A DNA stretch of 64,000 nucleotides from Agrococcus beijingensis (GTDB lineage: Bacteria; Actinomycetota; Actinomycetes; Actinomycetales; Microbacteriaceae). Made by a program: the position numbers and the translations under genes. This document shows positions 35,218 to 43,986 of the stretch, in pieces. Location of the stretch: the NCBI RefSeq assembly GCF_030758955.1, contig NZ_CP132360.1:1155627-1219626 (forward strand), read 5' to 3'. Within the stretch, counting starts at the first letter, position 1; each line of letters opens with the position of its first letter. Below the pieces are notes generated by a model. That model was not told where the DNA came from. It did no database searches and was given only the letters and a program-made list of their open reading frames with translations.

Positions 35218-36090
35218 GTGCCCGGTGAACTCGCGATGAACGACCTCGCCGAGTGGTATCGCGGCAACGCCCGTGATCTGCCGTGGCGCCGCCCGGAGTT
35301 CGACGCCTGGGGCACGCTGGTGAGCGAGATCATGCTGCAGCAGACGCAGGCGTCGCGCGTCGCCGTCGAGATCGACCGCTGGCTCGACCGCTGGCCGACG
35401 CCCGCCGATCTCGCCGACGCGCCCACGCACGAGGTGCTGCGCCAGTGGGGCACGCTCGGCTACCCGCGCCGCGCCCTGCGGCTGCAGGACGCCGCGCGCG
35501 CGATCGTCGAGCGCCACGGCGGCGAGGTGCCGCGCGACGTCGCCGACCTGCTGGCGCTGCCCGGCATCGGCGACTACACCGCCCGGGCCGTCGCCGTCTT
35601 CCACTTCGGCGACCGCCACCCGGTGGTCGACACGAACGTGCGCCGCGTCGTCGCCCGCGCCGTGCACGGGCAGGGAGAGGCGGGCCCGGCCGCCAAGCGC
35701 GACCTCGCCGACGTCGAGGCGCTGCTGCCGGCCACCCCGGCCGACGCATCCGTCGCCTCGATCGCGCTGATGGAGCTCGGCGCGCTCGTGTGCACGGCCC
35801 GCCGGCCCGACTGCGACGCCTGCCCGATCGCCGCCGCCTGCGCGTGGCGGGCGGCCGGCTACCCGGCGTACGCGGGCCGGCGGGCACCCAAGCAGGGCCG
35901 CTTCGCCGGCAGCGACCGGCAGGCGCGCGGCACCGTGCTGCGGGCGCTGCGCGCGGTCGACGTGCCGCTGGCCGAGGCCGAGCTCGCGCCGCTCTGGCCC
36001 GACCCGGCCCGGCGCGAGCGGGCGATCGCCTCGCTCGCCGCCGACGGCCTGCTGGTGCGCGAGGCGGGCAGCCTGAGGCTCCCCCACTAG
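35218..36090 (+). CDS. mutY: A/G-specific adenine glycosylase
   Basis: Removes adenine mispaired with 8-oxoguanine. 290 aa. Catalytic Glu37 in SEIMLQQTQ, helix-hairpin-helix LPGIGDYTA (114-122), catalytic Asp138 in VVDTNVRR, and the iron-sulfur cysteines 192, 199, 202 and 208. The C-terminal NUDIX-like 8-oxoG recognition domain of E. coli MutY (350 aa) is absent; instead ~75 residues resembling a small winged helix follow the cluster. The start is GTG 35218 on promoter spacing; ATG 35236 gives 284 aa. Confidence 0.93.
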   Translation: MPGELAMNDLAEWYRGNARDLPWRRPEFDAWGTLVSEIMLQQTQASRVAVEIDRWLDRWPTPADLADAPTHEVLRQWGTLGYPRRALRLQDAARAIVERHGGEVPRDVADLLALPGIGDYTARAVAVFHFGDRHPVVDTNVRRVVARAVHGQGEAGPAAKRDLADVEALLPATPADASVASIALMELGALVCTARRPDCDACPIAAACAWRAAGYPAYAGRRAPKQGRFAGSDRQARGTVLRALRAVDVPLAEAELAPLWPDPARRERAIASLAADGLLVREAGSLRLPH

Positions 36091-36099
36091 CCGCGGGGC

Positions 36100-36105
36100 T
36101 AGGTT
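36100..36105 (+). promoter_or_regulatory. -10 box of the RNB ribonuclease gene (leaderless type)
   Basis: TAGGTT, 6 bases, ATG 36112; only 9 bases after the mutY stop. Confidence 0.5.
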
Positions 36106-36111
36106 GTCGGC

Positions 36112-37524
36112 ATGCCCGCACGCTACGAGCACGTCACCGACGCGAGCGACGAGCTCGCCGCCGCCCTCGCCGCGATCCGCGAGGAGCTCGGCCTGGGCGC
36201 CGAGTTCCCGCCCGAGGCGCTCGCCGAGGCCGAGGCCTTCGCCGCGGCGCCGCGCCTGCCGGAGGCCGACCGGTCGGGCGTCGGCTTCGTCACGATCGAT
36301 CCCGAGGGCTCCACCGACCTCGACCAGGCGCTCCACATCGAGCGCGCCGGCGACGGCTTCGAGGTGCGCTACGCGATCGCCGACGTGCCCGCGTTCGTCG
36401 AGCCGGGCGGCGCCATCGACGCCGAGGCGCGCCGACGCGGCCAGACGATGTACGCCCCCGACGGCCGCGTGCCGCTGCACCCGCCGGCGGTCAGCGAGGG
36501 TGCGGCGAGCCTGCTCGAGGCGCAGGAGCGCGGCGCCTACGTGTGGACGATGCGGCTGGATGCGTCGGGTGCCGTCGTCGAGACCGCCCTCGAGCGGGCT
36601 CGGGTGCGGTCGCGCGAGCAGCTGACCTACCGCCAGGCGCAGGCGCGCGTCGAGGCGGGCGACGCGATGCTGGGGCTGCTCAGGGAGGTCGGCGAGCTGC
36701 GCATCGCGCTCGAGGAGGCGCGCGAGGGCGCGAGCCTCGACATGCCCGAGGAGGAGATCGCGCACGTCGACGGCGCGTACCGCATCGAGCGCCGCGAGCT
36801 GCTGCCGGTCGAGCGCTGGAACGCGCAGATCTCGCTGATGACCGGCATGGAGGCCGCGAACCTCCAGCTGCAGGCGAAGCGCGGCATCCTGCGGACCATG
36901 CCGCGCCCGCCGGAGAGCGACGTCGCGCGGTTCCGCAAGGAGGTGCGGGCCATCGGCGAGGAGTGGGCCGAGGGTGAGCACTACGGCGCCTTCCTGCGCC
37001 GCCTCGACCGCGCGAAGCCGACGACGCTCGCGATCCTGCAGGCCGCCCGGCGCCTTTTCCGGGGTGCGGGCTACACCGTGCTGGATGAGCGCTCGGATGC
37101 GTCGGCGCTCGAGCAGGCGGCGATCGGGGCCCCGTACGCCCACACCACTGCGCCGCTGCGGCGGCTCGTCGACCGCTACGTGCTCGCGCACTGCGAGGCG
37201 ATCGCGAACGGCCGCGAGATCCCGCAGTGGGCGAGCGACGGGCTCGACGGCCTGCCCGAGATCATGGCCGAGTCGGGACGCGCCGCGGGCCAGCTCGAGC
37301 GCGCCTCGATCGACGCGGTCGAGATCGCGATGCTGCGCTCGCGGGTCGGCGACGAGTTCGACGCCGTGGTCGTCGAGACCCGCAAGGAGGGCGCGACGAT
37401 CCAGCTGATCGACCCGCCCACCGAGGCGGCCTGCGACACCGTCGCGGAGCCGGGCGAGCGCGTCAGGGTGCGGCTCGTCGAGGCCGACCTGGCGGCGCGC
37501 CGGCTCCGCTTCGCGGACGCCTAG
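36112..37524 (+). CDS. RNB-domain (RNase II/R family) ribonuclease
   Basis: 470 aa. The RNB catalytic block is ITIDPEGSTDLDQALHIE-like at about 60-80 (seen: TIDPEGSTDLDQAL), followed by YAIADVPAFV, MYAPDGRVPLHPP and EDFMxxAN-equivalent LMTGMEAANLQL, and ends with YAHTTAPLRRLVDRYV. Cold-shock domains at the N-terminus and a full S1 domain are missing, as in short actinobacterial members. It would degrade RNA 3'-5'. The stop shares CTAG with rbfA. Confidence 0.9.
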   Translation: MPARYEHVTDASDELAAALAAIREELGLGAEFPPEALAEAEAFAAAPRLPEADRSGVGFVTIDPEGSTDLDQALHIERAGDGFEVRYAIADVPAFVEPGGAIDAEARRRGQTMYAPDGRVPLHPPAVSEGAASLLEAQERGAYVWTMRLDASGAVVETALERARVRSREQLTYRQAQARVEAGDAMLGLLREVGELRIALEEAREGASLDMPEEEIAHVDGAYRIERRELLPVERWNAQISLMTGMEAANLQLQAKRGILRTMPRPPESDVARFRKEVRAIGEEWAEGEHYGAFLRRLDRAKPTTLAILQAARRLFRGAGYTVLDERSDASALEQAAIGAPYAHTTAPLRRLVDRYVLAHCEAIANGREIPQWASDGLDGLPEIMAESGRAAGQLERASIDAVEIAMLRSRVGDEFDAVVVETRKEGATIQLIDPPTEAACDTVAEPGERVRVRLVEADLAARRLRFADA

Positions 37525-37955
37525 TCCTCGTCGAGCTCCCGCGGCTTCTTGTACGGGTCGGCGTCGCCTGCGTAGTCGGCGGCCGCTGCGGCGCGCTGCG
37601 CCTCGAGGTCGCGCACGCGAGCCTCGTCGAGCAGGTGCTCGATCGACGCGGCGTTCTCGGGCAGCGCGTCGAGGATGAACTCGATCGTCGGCGTCAGCCG
37701 CAGCGAGATGCCCTTGCCGATCTCGCGCCGCACGAGGCCCTTGGCGCTCGTGAGCGCCTTGGCGGTCTCCTCGCGCTCTTCGTCGGTGCCGTACACGGTG
37801 TAGAAGATCGACGCGTGCTGCAGGTCGCCCGTCATGCGGACATCCGTGATCGTCACGAAGCCGAGCCGCGGATCCTTCACCTCGCGCTCGAGCGCGTGCA
37901 CGGTGATCTCGTGGATGCGGTCGGCGATCTTCCTCGCCCTGGGGTTCTCGCCCAT
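37521..37955 (-). CDS. rbfA: 30S ribosome-binding factor RbfA
   Basis: 144 aa. Late 30S assembly factor; MGENPRARKIADRIHEI, VKDPRLGFVTITDVRMTGDL and LRLTPTIEFILD are the KH-like core, with an acidic tail. Follows infB by 67 bases, with a strong hairpin between, and ends convergently against the RNB gene with a shared CTAG. AGGAGG-like AGGAGGAACTG just before ATG 37955. Confidence 0.95.
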   Translation of the reverse strand: MGENPRARKIADRIHEITVHALEREVKDPRLGFVTITDVRMTGDLQHASIFYTVYGTDEEREETAKALTSAKGLVRREIGKGISLRLTPTIEFILDALPENAASIEHLLDEARVRDLEAQRAAAAADYAGDADPYKKPRELDED

Positions 37956-37980
37956 CAGTTCCTCCTGTGCTTCCTCAGAC

Positions 37981-38012
37981 GAGTATGGGGCGGCCGGAGC
38001 CGCCCCATACTC
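37981..38012 (-). terminator. strong hairpin between infB and rbfA
   Basis: Perfect 14-bp stem: GAGTATGGGGCGGC (37981-37994) / GCCGCCCCATACTC (37999-38012), loop of 4. It lies 10 bases after the infB stop and probably lowers rbfA expression relative to infB. No U-tract. Confidence 0.75.
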
Positions 38013-38022
38013 GATGCTCGCG

Positions 38023-40791
38023 TCAGACGCGCGGCTTCTCGACCATCTCGGTGGTCTCGATCTCGTCGCCGATCTGCAGATCGTTGAACTTGCCGAGGCC
38101 GATGCCGCACTCGAAGTCGGTGCGGACCTCGGTCACGTCGTCCTTGAAGCGTCGCAGCGACTCGATGGCCAGGCCATCGGCCAGCACGATGCCGTCGCGG
38201 ATGACGCGCGCCTTCGCGTTGCGGGTGATCGTGCCGGAGCGGACGATGCAGCCGGCGATGTTGCCGAACTTCGACGAGCGGAACACCTCGCGGATCTCCG
38301 CCACGCCCGACTGGACCTCTTCGAACTCCGGCTTGAGCATGCCCTTGAGCGAGCTCTCGACATCTTCGATCGCCGCGTAGATGACGTTGTAGAACCGCAC
38401 GTCGACACCCTCACGGGCGGCGCGCTCACGGGCCTTCGTGTCCGGACGGACGTTGAAGCCGATGATGACGGCCGAGTCGACCGTCGCCAGGTTGACATCC
38501 GACTCGGTGATCGCGCCCACGCCGCGGTGGATGATCCGCAGGTCGACGGAGTCGTCGATCTCGATCTTCATCAGCGACTCCTCGAGCGCCTCGACGGCAC
38601 CCGAGACGTCACCCTTGATGATGAGGTTGAGCGTCTCGACCTTGCCCTGCTCCATCGCCAGCTTGAAGTCCTCGAGCGACATGCGCTTGCGGGCCTTGGC
38701 CAGCTGGGCGTTGCGCTCGACGGCCTCGCGCTTCTCGGCGATCTGGCGGGCGGTGCGGTCGTCCTCCGTGACGATGAAGGTGTCACCGGCACGAGGCACG
38801 CTCGAGAGGCCCTGCACCTGCACGGGCATCGACGGGTACGACTCCTCGACCAGCTCGCCGCGGTCGTCGACCATCGCACGGACGCGGCCGTAGGCCGTGC
38901 CCGCCACGATCGCGTCGCCGACGCGGAGCGTTCCGGACTGGATGAGCACGGTCGCCACCGAGCCGCGGCCCTTGTCGAGCTTCGCCTCGATCGCGATGCC
39001 GCGCGCCTCCTTGTTGGGGTTGGCACGCAGGTCGAGACCGGCGTCGGCGGTGAGCAGCACGGCCTCGAGGAGCTCCTCGATGCCGGTGCGCGCGAGCGCC
39101 GAGACGTCGACGAACATCGTGTCGCCGCCGTACTCCTCGGTGACGAGGCCGTACTCGGTGAGCTGCTGGCGCACCTTGGCGGGGTTCGCGCCCTCCTTGT
39201 CGACCTTGTTGACCGCGACCACGATCGGCACGTTGGCCGCCTGCGCGTGGTTCAGCGCCTCGATCGTCTGGGGCATGATGCCGTCGTCCGCCGCGACCAC
39301 GAGGATCGCGATATCGGTCACCTGGGCACCACGAGCACGCATGGCGGTGAACGCCTCGTGACCCGGGGTGTCGATGAAGGTGATCGCGCGGTCTTCGCCC
39401 TCGTGCTCCTTCCACACCTGGTAGGCGCCGATGTGCTGCGTGATGCCGCCGGCCTCGCCGTCGATGACGTTGGCGCCGCGGATCGCGTCGAGCAGGCGCG
39501 TCTTGCCGTGGTCGACGTGACCCATGACGGTGACGACCGGCGCGCGGTATTCGAGGTCCTCGTCGGTCTCGTCCTCGAGCTCCTGCTCGAGGTCGAGGCC
39601 GAAGCCCTCGAGGAGCTCCTTGTCCTCGTCCTCGGGGCTGACGATCTGGACCTTGTAGCCCAGCTCGGCACCGAGCAGCTCGAAGGTGGTCTCGTCGAGC
39701 GACTCCGTCGCCGTCGCCATCTCGCCGAGGTGGAACAGCACGGTCACCAGGTCGCCGGGGCTCGCGTCGATCTTCTCGGCGAAGTCGGCGATCGATGCGC
39801 CACGGCGCATGCGGATGATGGTGGTGCCATCACCGCGGCGCACCTTGACGCCACCGATCGACGGCGCCTCGCGCATCTCGAACTCGAGCCGCTTGGTGCG
39901 CTTCGACTTGCGGGACTTGCCCTTCGCGCCACCCTTGCCGAACGCGCCGGCAGTGCCGCCGCGACCGCGGCCGCCGCCGCCGGGACGACCCGCGAACGCG
40001 GGACCGCCACGACCGGGAGCGCCGGGACCGGGGGCACCGGCGCCTGCGCGCTGGAAGCCGCCGGCGCCGCCCGGACGGCCGGGGCCACCGGGACGACCGG
40101 GCCCACCCGCACGCGGAGCGCCGGGACGCGGCGCACCGGGACGCGGGGCGCCGGGACGAGGAGCGCCGGGGCGCGGAGCCACCGGGCGCGGCCCGCCGGG
40201 GCCAGCCTTGCTGGTGAACGGGTTGTTGCCCGGGCGCGGTCGACCCATGCCCTGCGACGAGGCGAACGGGTTGTTGCCGGGGCGCGGGGCTCCCGGGCGG
40301 CCCATCGGGCGAGGGATCGAGCCGGGGGTCGCGCTGTCCGCGTCGCCGGTCGCGGGAGCGGCCGTCGACGCGGGGGCCTCAGCCGCGGGTGCGGGCGTCG
40401 GCGCGTCGGCCTTCGGCGCCTCGGCCTCGGGCGCCGGAGCGGCCGGAGCCTTGGCCTCAGCGGGCGCCGGGGCGGCGGGAGCCGCTGCCGGTGCGGGCGC
40501 CTTGGGGGCGGCGCCGCCGGGCTTGGCCGACGGTGCCTTCGCGGCCGGTGCCTTCGCGGCCGGTGCCTTCGCAGCCGGTGCCTTGGCGGGCGCGGCGGGA
40601 GCCGCCGCGGGCTCGGCGGTCGCCGTGTGCCCCTCCGCCTCGAGGGCGGCCTTGAGCTTGCGAGCGACCGGGGGTGCGATCGCCGAGGCGGGTCCCTTGA
40701 CGAACTCGCCCATCTCCTTGAGCTTGGCCAGAGCGACCTTGCTCTCGACGCCGATCTCGGCGGCGATCTCGTGAACGCGTGGGTTTGCCAC
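38023..40791 (-). CDS. infB: translation initiation factor IF-2
   Basis: 922 aa GTPase placing initiator tRNA on the 30S subunit. An N-terminal IF2N segment ([24 protein letters not shown] in pieces) is followed by a ~250-residue Ala/Pro then Gly/Pro/Arg-rich linker with KAPAA and RPGAP tandem repeats, a second IF2N segment, and the G domain ([22 protein letters not shown]). GTG 40791 is preferred over ATG 40833 because AGGAG lies 4 bases upstream and the conserved domain starts there. Confidence 0.96.
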   Translation of the reverse strand: MANPRVHEIAAEIGVESKVALAKLKEMGEFVKGPASAIAPPVARKLKAALEAEGHTATAEPAAAPAAPAKAPAAKAPAAKAPAAKAPSAKPGGAAPKAPAPAAAPAAPAPAEAKAPAAPAPEAEAPKADAPTPAPAAEAPASTAAPATGDADSATPGSIPRPMGRPGAPRPGNNPFASSQGMGRPRPGNNPFTSKAGPGGPRPVAPRPGAPRPGAPRPGAPRPGAPRAGGPGRPGGPGRPGGAGGFQRAGAGAPGPGAPGRGGPAFAGRPGGGGRGRGGTAGAFGKGGAKGKSRKSKRTKRLEFEMREAPSIGGVKVRRGDGTTIIRMRRGASIADFAEKIDASPGDLVTVLFHLGEMATATESLDETTFELLGAELGYKVQIVSPEDEDKELLEGFGLDLEQELEDETDEDLEYRAPVVTVMGHVDHGKTRLLDAIRGANVIDGEAGGITQHIGAYQVWKEHEGEDRAITFIDTPGHEAFTAMRARGAQVTDIAILVVAADDGIMPQTIEALNHAQAANVPIVVAVNKVDKEGANPAKVRQQLTEYGLVTEEYGGDTMFVDVSALARTGIEELLEAVLLTADAGLDLRANPNKEARGIAIEAKLDKGRGSVATVLIQSGTLRVGDAIVAGTAYGRVRAMVDDRGELVEESYPSMPVQVQGLSSVPRAGDTFIVTEDDRTARQIAEKREAVERNAQLAKARKRMSLEDFKLAMEQGKVETLNLIIKGDVSGAVEALEESLMKIEIDDSVDLRIIHRGVGAITESDVNLATVDSAVIIGFNVRPDTKARERAAREGVDVRFYNVIYAAIEDVESSLKGMLKPEFEEVQSGVAEIREVFRSSKFGNIAGCIVRSGTITRNAKARVIRDGIVLADGLAIESLRRFKDDVTEVRTDFECGIGLGKFNDLQIGDEIETTEMVEKPRV

Positions 40792-40863
40792 TTCTCTCCT
40801 GTCTTGGTCCGCCCAAGACAGGGCGGACGTCAATTGCTGACGGGTCTCATTTCGAGCTGCTCA

Positions 40864-41205
40864 TCAGTTGTCCATGTGGGTTTCGTTCCTTCGGTCGGGG
40901 CTCGGTTCGAGCCCGTCCTGCGCCCATCGTGCGATGGGCGAGGTGTCCAGGGGCTTCTGGCGCAGTGCCCGCGGAAGCGAGCGGACTGCGCGCTCCACGC
41001 ACTGCTGCGTCGGATGCACCCATGCGCCTCGGCCCGGGAGCCGTTGATCGAGATCGACGACCGCCACGGAGTCCTGCGCGACGATCCGCACGAGATGTGC
41101 GGGTTCAGTGCGCGCGCGACAGCCAAGACACGTTCGGATGCGTCTACAGTACCGCAGACACGCCCGGGATGCAGAGGCGTGTCGGTGCGGGCCCGTCAGT
41201 CTCAC
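40864..41205 (-). CDS. ylxR: YlxR/DUF448 RNA-binding protein
   Basis: The core RTCLGCRARTEPAHLVRIV ... PGRGAWVHPTQQCVERAV is the YlxR fold; members bind RNase P RNA or other RNA and are conserved between nusA and infB. The start is uncertain. GTG 41205 (113 aa) lies inside a duplicated piece of the nusA 3' end and has no binding site. GTG 41265 adds 20 more. A 91-aa form, the usual size, would begin at codon ATC 41139, which has TACTGT exactly six bases upstream. Confidence 0.8.
   Translation of the reverse strand: MRLTGPHRHASASRACLRYCRRIRTCLGCRARTEPAHLVRIVAQDSVAVVDLDQRLPGRGAWVHPTQQCVERAVRSLPRALRQKPLDTSPIARWAQDGLEPSPDRRNETHMDN
41146..41151 (-). promoter_or_regulatory. possible -10 box of ylxR
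   Basis: TACTGT on the minus strand, 6 bases before an in-frame ATC codon (41139). It has the same spacing as the leaderless genes, but the start codon is non-standard. Confidence 0.3.
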
Positions 41206-41228
41206 CGAATCGGGCTGGATGTCGATCT
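41196..41228. repeat. duplicated copy of the nusA 3' end
   Basis: 41202-41228 matches 41333-41359 (the last codons of nusA) at 26 of 27 bases. Including the flanking GTCAGTC (41196-41202 against 41321-41327) it extends through the nusA stop, with a 5-base gap. A 13-mer of it recurs inverted at 41274-41286. Confidence 0.85.
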
Positions 41229-41236
41229 CATCGCTC

Positions 41237-41261
41237 GGAAGAGCCCCACCGGGCCTCTTCC
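41237..41261 (-). terminator. hairpin between nusA and ylxR
   Basis: GGAAGAG-CCC (41237-41246) pairs with GGGCCTCTTCC (41251-41261) with one bulge. It may end or attenuate nusA transcription before ylxR-infB. Confidence 0.45.
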
Positions 41262-41321
41262 TCACGACCGCTCAGATCGACATCCACGAACCCCCTGGCC
41301 GCGGGCAACGACCTCGGCTGG

Positions 41322-42311
41322 TCAGTCCTCCATCACCGAATCCGGCTGGATGTCGATCTTCGCGCCAGTGAGCTTCGCGGCGAGGCGGGCGTTCTGGCCC
41401 TCCCGGCCGATCGCCAGCGACAGCTGGAAGTCGGGCACGAGCGCGCGGACGGCACGGGTCTTCTCATCGATCATGAACGCATCCGACACCCTCGCAGGGC
41501 TGAGGGCGCTGGCGACGAACGCCGGCAGATCCTCGGAGAAGTCGACGATGTCGACCTTCTCCTCGCCGAGCTCGGCCTGCACGGCGCGCACGCGGGCGCC
41601 CATCTCGCCGATGCACGCGCCCTTCGCGTTGATGCCGGGCTGTGTGGCGCGCACCGCGATCTTCGTGCGATGGCCGGCCTCGCGGGCGATCGCCACGATC
41701 TCGACGGCACCGGAGGCGATCTCGGGCACCTCGAGCGCGAAGAGGCGGCGCACGAGCGACGGGTGCGTGCGGCTCACCGTGACCTGCGGTCCGCGCTGGC
41801 CGCGCTCGACCTTCGTGATGTAGACGCGCATCCGCTGGCCGTGCTTGTACTCGGCGCCCGGCACCTGCTCCTCGGGCGGCAGCAGCGCCTCCATGTCGTC
41901 GCCGAGCTTGACGTGCACCATGCGCGGGTTCGTGCCCTGCTGCACGATGCCCGCGATGATGTCGCCCTCGCGGTCCTTGTACGCGCCCAGCACCGTCTCG
42001 TCGGTCTTGTCGCGCAGCGCCTGGAAGATGACCTGCTTGGCTGCGGATGCGGCGATGCGGCTGAAGTCATCGGTGGTCGCGAGCGACTCGCCGATGCGGT
42101 TGCCGTCCTCGTCGAGCTCGGGCTCGTACAGCGCGACCTCGCCCGTGGAGCGGTTGACCTCGACGCGGGGCTGCGGCGCGCCCGGCGCCGGCTTCTCGCC
42201 CGAGCTGATGTGCGCCTGCAGGATCGCCTGCTCGATGATGTGGATGAGCGCATCCGAGGAGATCTCCCGCTCGCGCTCGACGGTCTTCAGCACGCTCAGA
42301 TCGATCTTCAC
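41322..42311 (-). CDS. nusA: transcription termination/antitermination factor NusA
   Basis: 329 aa, the short actinobacterial form. N-terminal RNA-polymerase-binding domain, S1 domain (GDIIAGIVQQGTNPRMVHVKL in pieces), then two KH domains (INAKGACIGEMGARVRAVQ; FQLSLAIGREGQNARLAAKL). The C-terminal acidic repeats of E. coli are absent. GTG 42311 has AAGGAG seven bases upstream. A TAGACT at 42362-42367 gives a ~45-base leader. rimP, normally just upstream, is missing: a divergent symporter gene is there instead. Confidence 0.95.
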   Translation of the reverse strand: MKIDLSVLKTVEREREISSDALIHIIEQAILQAHISSGEKPAPGAPQPRVEVNRSTGEVALYEPELDEDGNRIGESLATTDDFSRIAASAAKQVIFQALRDKTDETVLGAYKDREGDIIAGIVQQGTNPRMVHVKLGDDMEALLPPEEQVPGAEYKHGQRMRVYITKVERGQRGPQVTVSRTHPSLVRRLFALEVPEIASGAVEIVAIAREAGHRTKIAVRATQPGINAKGACIGEMGARVRAVQAELGEEKVDIVDFSEDLPAFVASALSPARVSDAFMIDEKTRAVRALVPDFQLSLAIGREGQNARLAAKLTGAKIDIQPDSVMED

Positions 42312-42361
42312 TTGTGGGCTCCTTCTCCTGCGAGGCGTCCCACCTGGGATGCCGACCGATC

Positions 42362-42367
42362 AGTCTA
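42362..42367 (-). promoter_or_regulatory. -10 box of nusA (leadered)
   Basis: TAGACT on the minus strand, about 50 bases before GTG 42311. Confidence 0.4.
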
Positions 42368-42429
42368 CCGGCCCCCTGCCTGCCCGGCTACCGCGGGCAT
42401 CCGCCTCTTGGCTGAGGCACAGGCGCCGC

Positions 42430-42435
42430 TAGGGT
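42430..42435 (+). promoter_or_regulatory. -10 box of the symporter gene (leaderless type)
   Basis: TAGGGT, 7 bases, ATG 42443. Confidence 0.5.
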
Positions 42436-42442
42436 TGCCGCC

Positions 42443-43942
42443 ATGGAAGCGTTCGATGGGTTCGTGCTGACTGCTGGCGACTTCTGGTGGACGTGGGTGG
42501 TGCTGCCCGTGCTCGCGCTGCTCGGCATCTACTTCACGGTCCGCTCCGGCGTCGTGCAGCTTCGCCTGCTGCCGGCCATGTTCAAGGTGCTGACCGACAA
42601 GACCCCGAAGGCGAGGGACGGCAGCAACCAGTCGGTGTCGTCGTTCCAGGCGTTCACGATCTCGGCGGCGAGCCGCGTCGGCGTCGGCAACATCGCCGGC
42701 GTGGCGACCGCGATCGCCATCGGCGGCCCCGGCGCCATCTTCTGGATGTGGACGATGGCATTCGTGGGCGGCGCCTCGTCGTTCATCGAGTCGTCGCTCG
42801 CCCAGCTCTACAAGCACCGCGACGCCGACGGCTTCCGCGGCGGCCCCGCCTACTACATGCAGCGCGGCCTCGGGCAGCGCTGGATGGGCATCCTCTTCGC
42901 CGTCATCCTCATCGTGTGCTTCCCCTTCGCCTTCTCGTCGCTGCAGGCGAACACGATCGTGGCGACGGTGACCTCGACCATCGGCGTCGACACCGCTTGG
43001 CTGCCCTGGGCGATCGGCATCGCGGTCGCCATCCTCACCGCCCTCGTCGTCTTCGGCGGCGTCCGCCGCATTGCGAAGGTGACCGAGTCGCTGGTGCCCG
43101 CGATGGCGCTGCTCTACCTGATCCTCGGCCTCATCATCGTCGGCATGAACGTCACCGAGGTGCCGCGCGTGATCGGCGAGATCTACGCGGGAGCCTTCGG
43201 GTTCCAGCAGGTCGCCGGCGGCGCGATCGGCACGATCCTCATGCAGGGCGTCAAGCGCGGCATGTTCTCGAACGAGGCCGGTCTCGGCTCCGCGCCGAAC
43301 GCCGGAGCCTCCGCCGCCGTCACGCACCCGGCGAAGCAGGGCCTCGTGCAGACGCTCGGCGTCTACTTCGACACGTTCCTCGTCTGCTCGATCACCGCAT
43401 TCATCATCCTGGTGTCGACGCCCGACCTCACGGGCGCCGAGGGCGGCATCGGCCTGACGTTCGACGCGGTCACGGGGCAGCTGGGCGCCTGGGCGGGCGT
43501 GGCGCTGTCGCTGATCGTCTTCCTGCTGGCGTTCTCGTCGATCATCGGCAACTACTACTACGGCGAGTCGAACATCGAGTTCATCACCGAGAACCGCACC
43601 GCGCTGACCGTCTATCGCGTGCTCGCGGTCGTCGCGGTGCTCGGCGGCTCGGTGGTCGCGACCGCGACGATCTGGAACACCGCCGACCTGCTGATGGGCG
43701 TCATGGCGATCGTGAACCTCGTCGCCATCGGCCTGCTGTCGGGCGTCGCCTTCAAGCTGCTGAAGAACTACGACGAGCAGCGCCGCGCCGGCAAGGATCC
43801 GGTGTTCACCCGCGACATGCTGCCCGAGCTGCGCGGGGTCGAGGTGTGGGAGAGCGTCGAGTCGGTCACCGGTCAGTGGTCGATCGCGGACCCGGACCCC
43901 GAGACCGGCGCCGCGAACGCCGCCGGGGCGACGCAGCGCTGA
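42443..43942 (+). CDS. alanine/glycine:cation symporter (AGCS family)
   Basis: 499 aa with about 11 helices. AGCS signatures: SSFQAFTISAASRVGVGNIAGV (in pieces), GGPGAIFWMW, RGMFSNEAGLGSAPNAGA and IGNYYYGESNIEF. These import alanine or glycine with sodium or protons. An alanine importer would feed the ald enzyme at the right end, though the genes are far apart. The C-terminal ~50 residues are hydrophilic. Convergent with phoX across a terminator. Confidence 0.92.
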   Translation: MEAFDGFVLTAGDFWWTWVVLPVLALLGIYFTVRSGVVQLRLLPAMFKVLTDKTPKARDGSNQSVSSFQAFTISAASRVGVGNIAGVATAIAIGGPGAIFWMWTMAFVGGASSFIESSLAQLYKHRDADGFRGGPAYYMQRGLGQRWMGILFAVILIVCFPFAFSSLQANTIVATVTSTIGVDTAWLPWAIGIAVAILTALVVFGGVRRIAKVTESLVPAMALLYLILGLIIVGMNVTEVPRVIGEIYAGAFGFQQVAGGAIGTILMQGVKRGMFSNEAGLGSAPNAGASAAVTHPAKQGLVQTLGVYFDTFLVCSITAFIILVSTPDLTGAEGGIGLTFDAVTGQLGAWAGVALSLIVFLLAFSSIIGNYYYGESNIEFITENRTALTVYRVLAVVAVLGGSVVATATIWNTADLLMGVMAIVNLVAIGLLSGVAFKLLKNYDEQRRAGKDPVFTRDMLPELRGVEVWESVESVTGQWSIADPDPETGAANAAGATQR

Positions 43943-43948
43943 CCGGCG

Positions 43949-43978
43949 GCGGGTGCGCCGCTGCGGCAGCGCACCCGC
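43949..43978. terminator. bidirectional terminator between the symporter and phoX
   Basis: GCGGGTGCG (43949-43957) pairs perfectly with CGCACCCGC (43970-43978); the 12-base loop can form a further CCG/CGG pair. Confidence 0.7.
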
Positions 43979-43986
43979 GGGACGGC

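Noticed and set aside
40830..41126. 98-codon minus-strand frame overlapping ylxR
   Set aside because: Out of frame with the clearly conserved YlxR residues.
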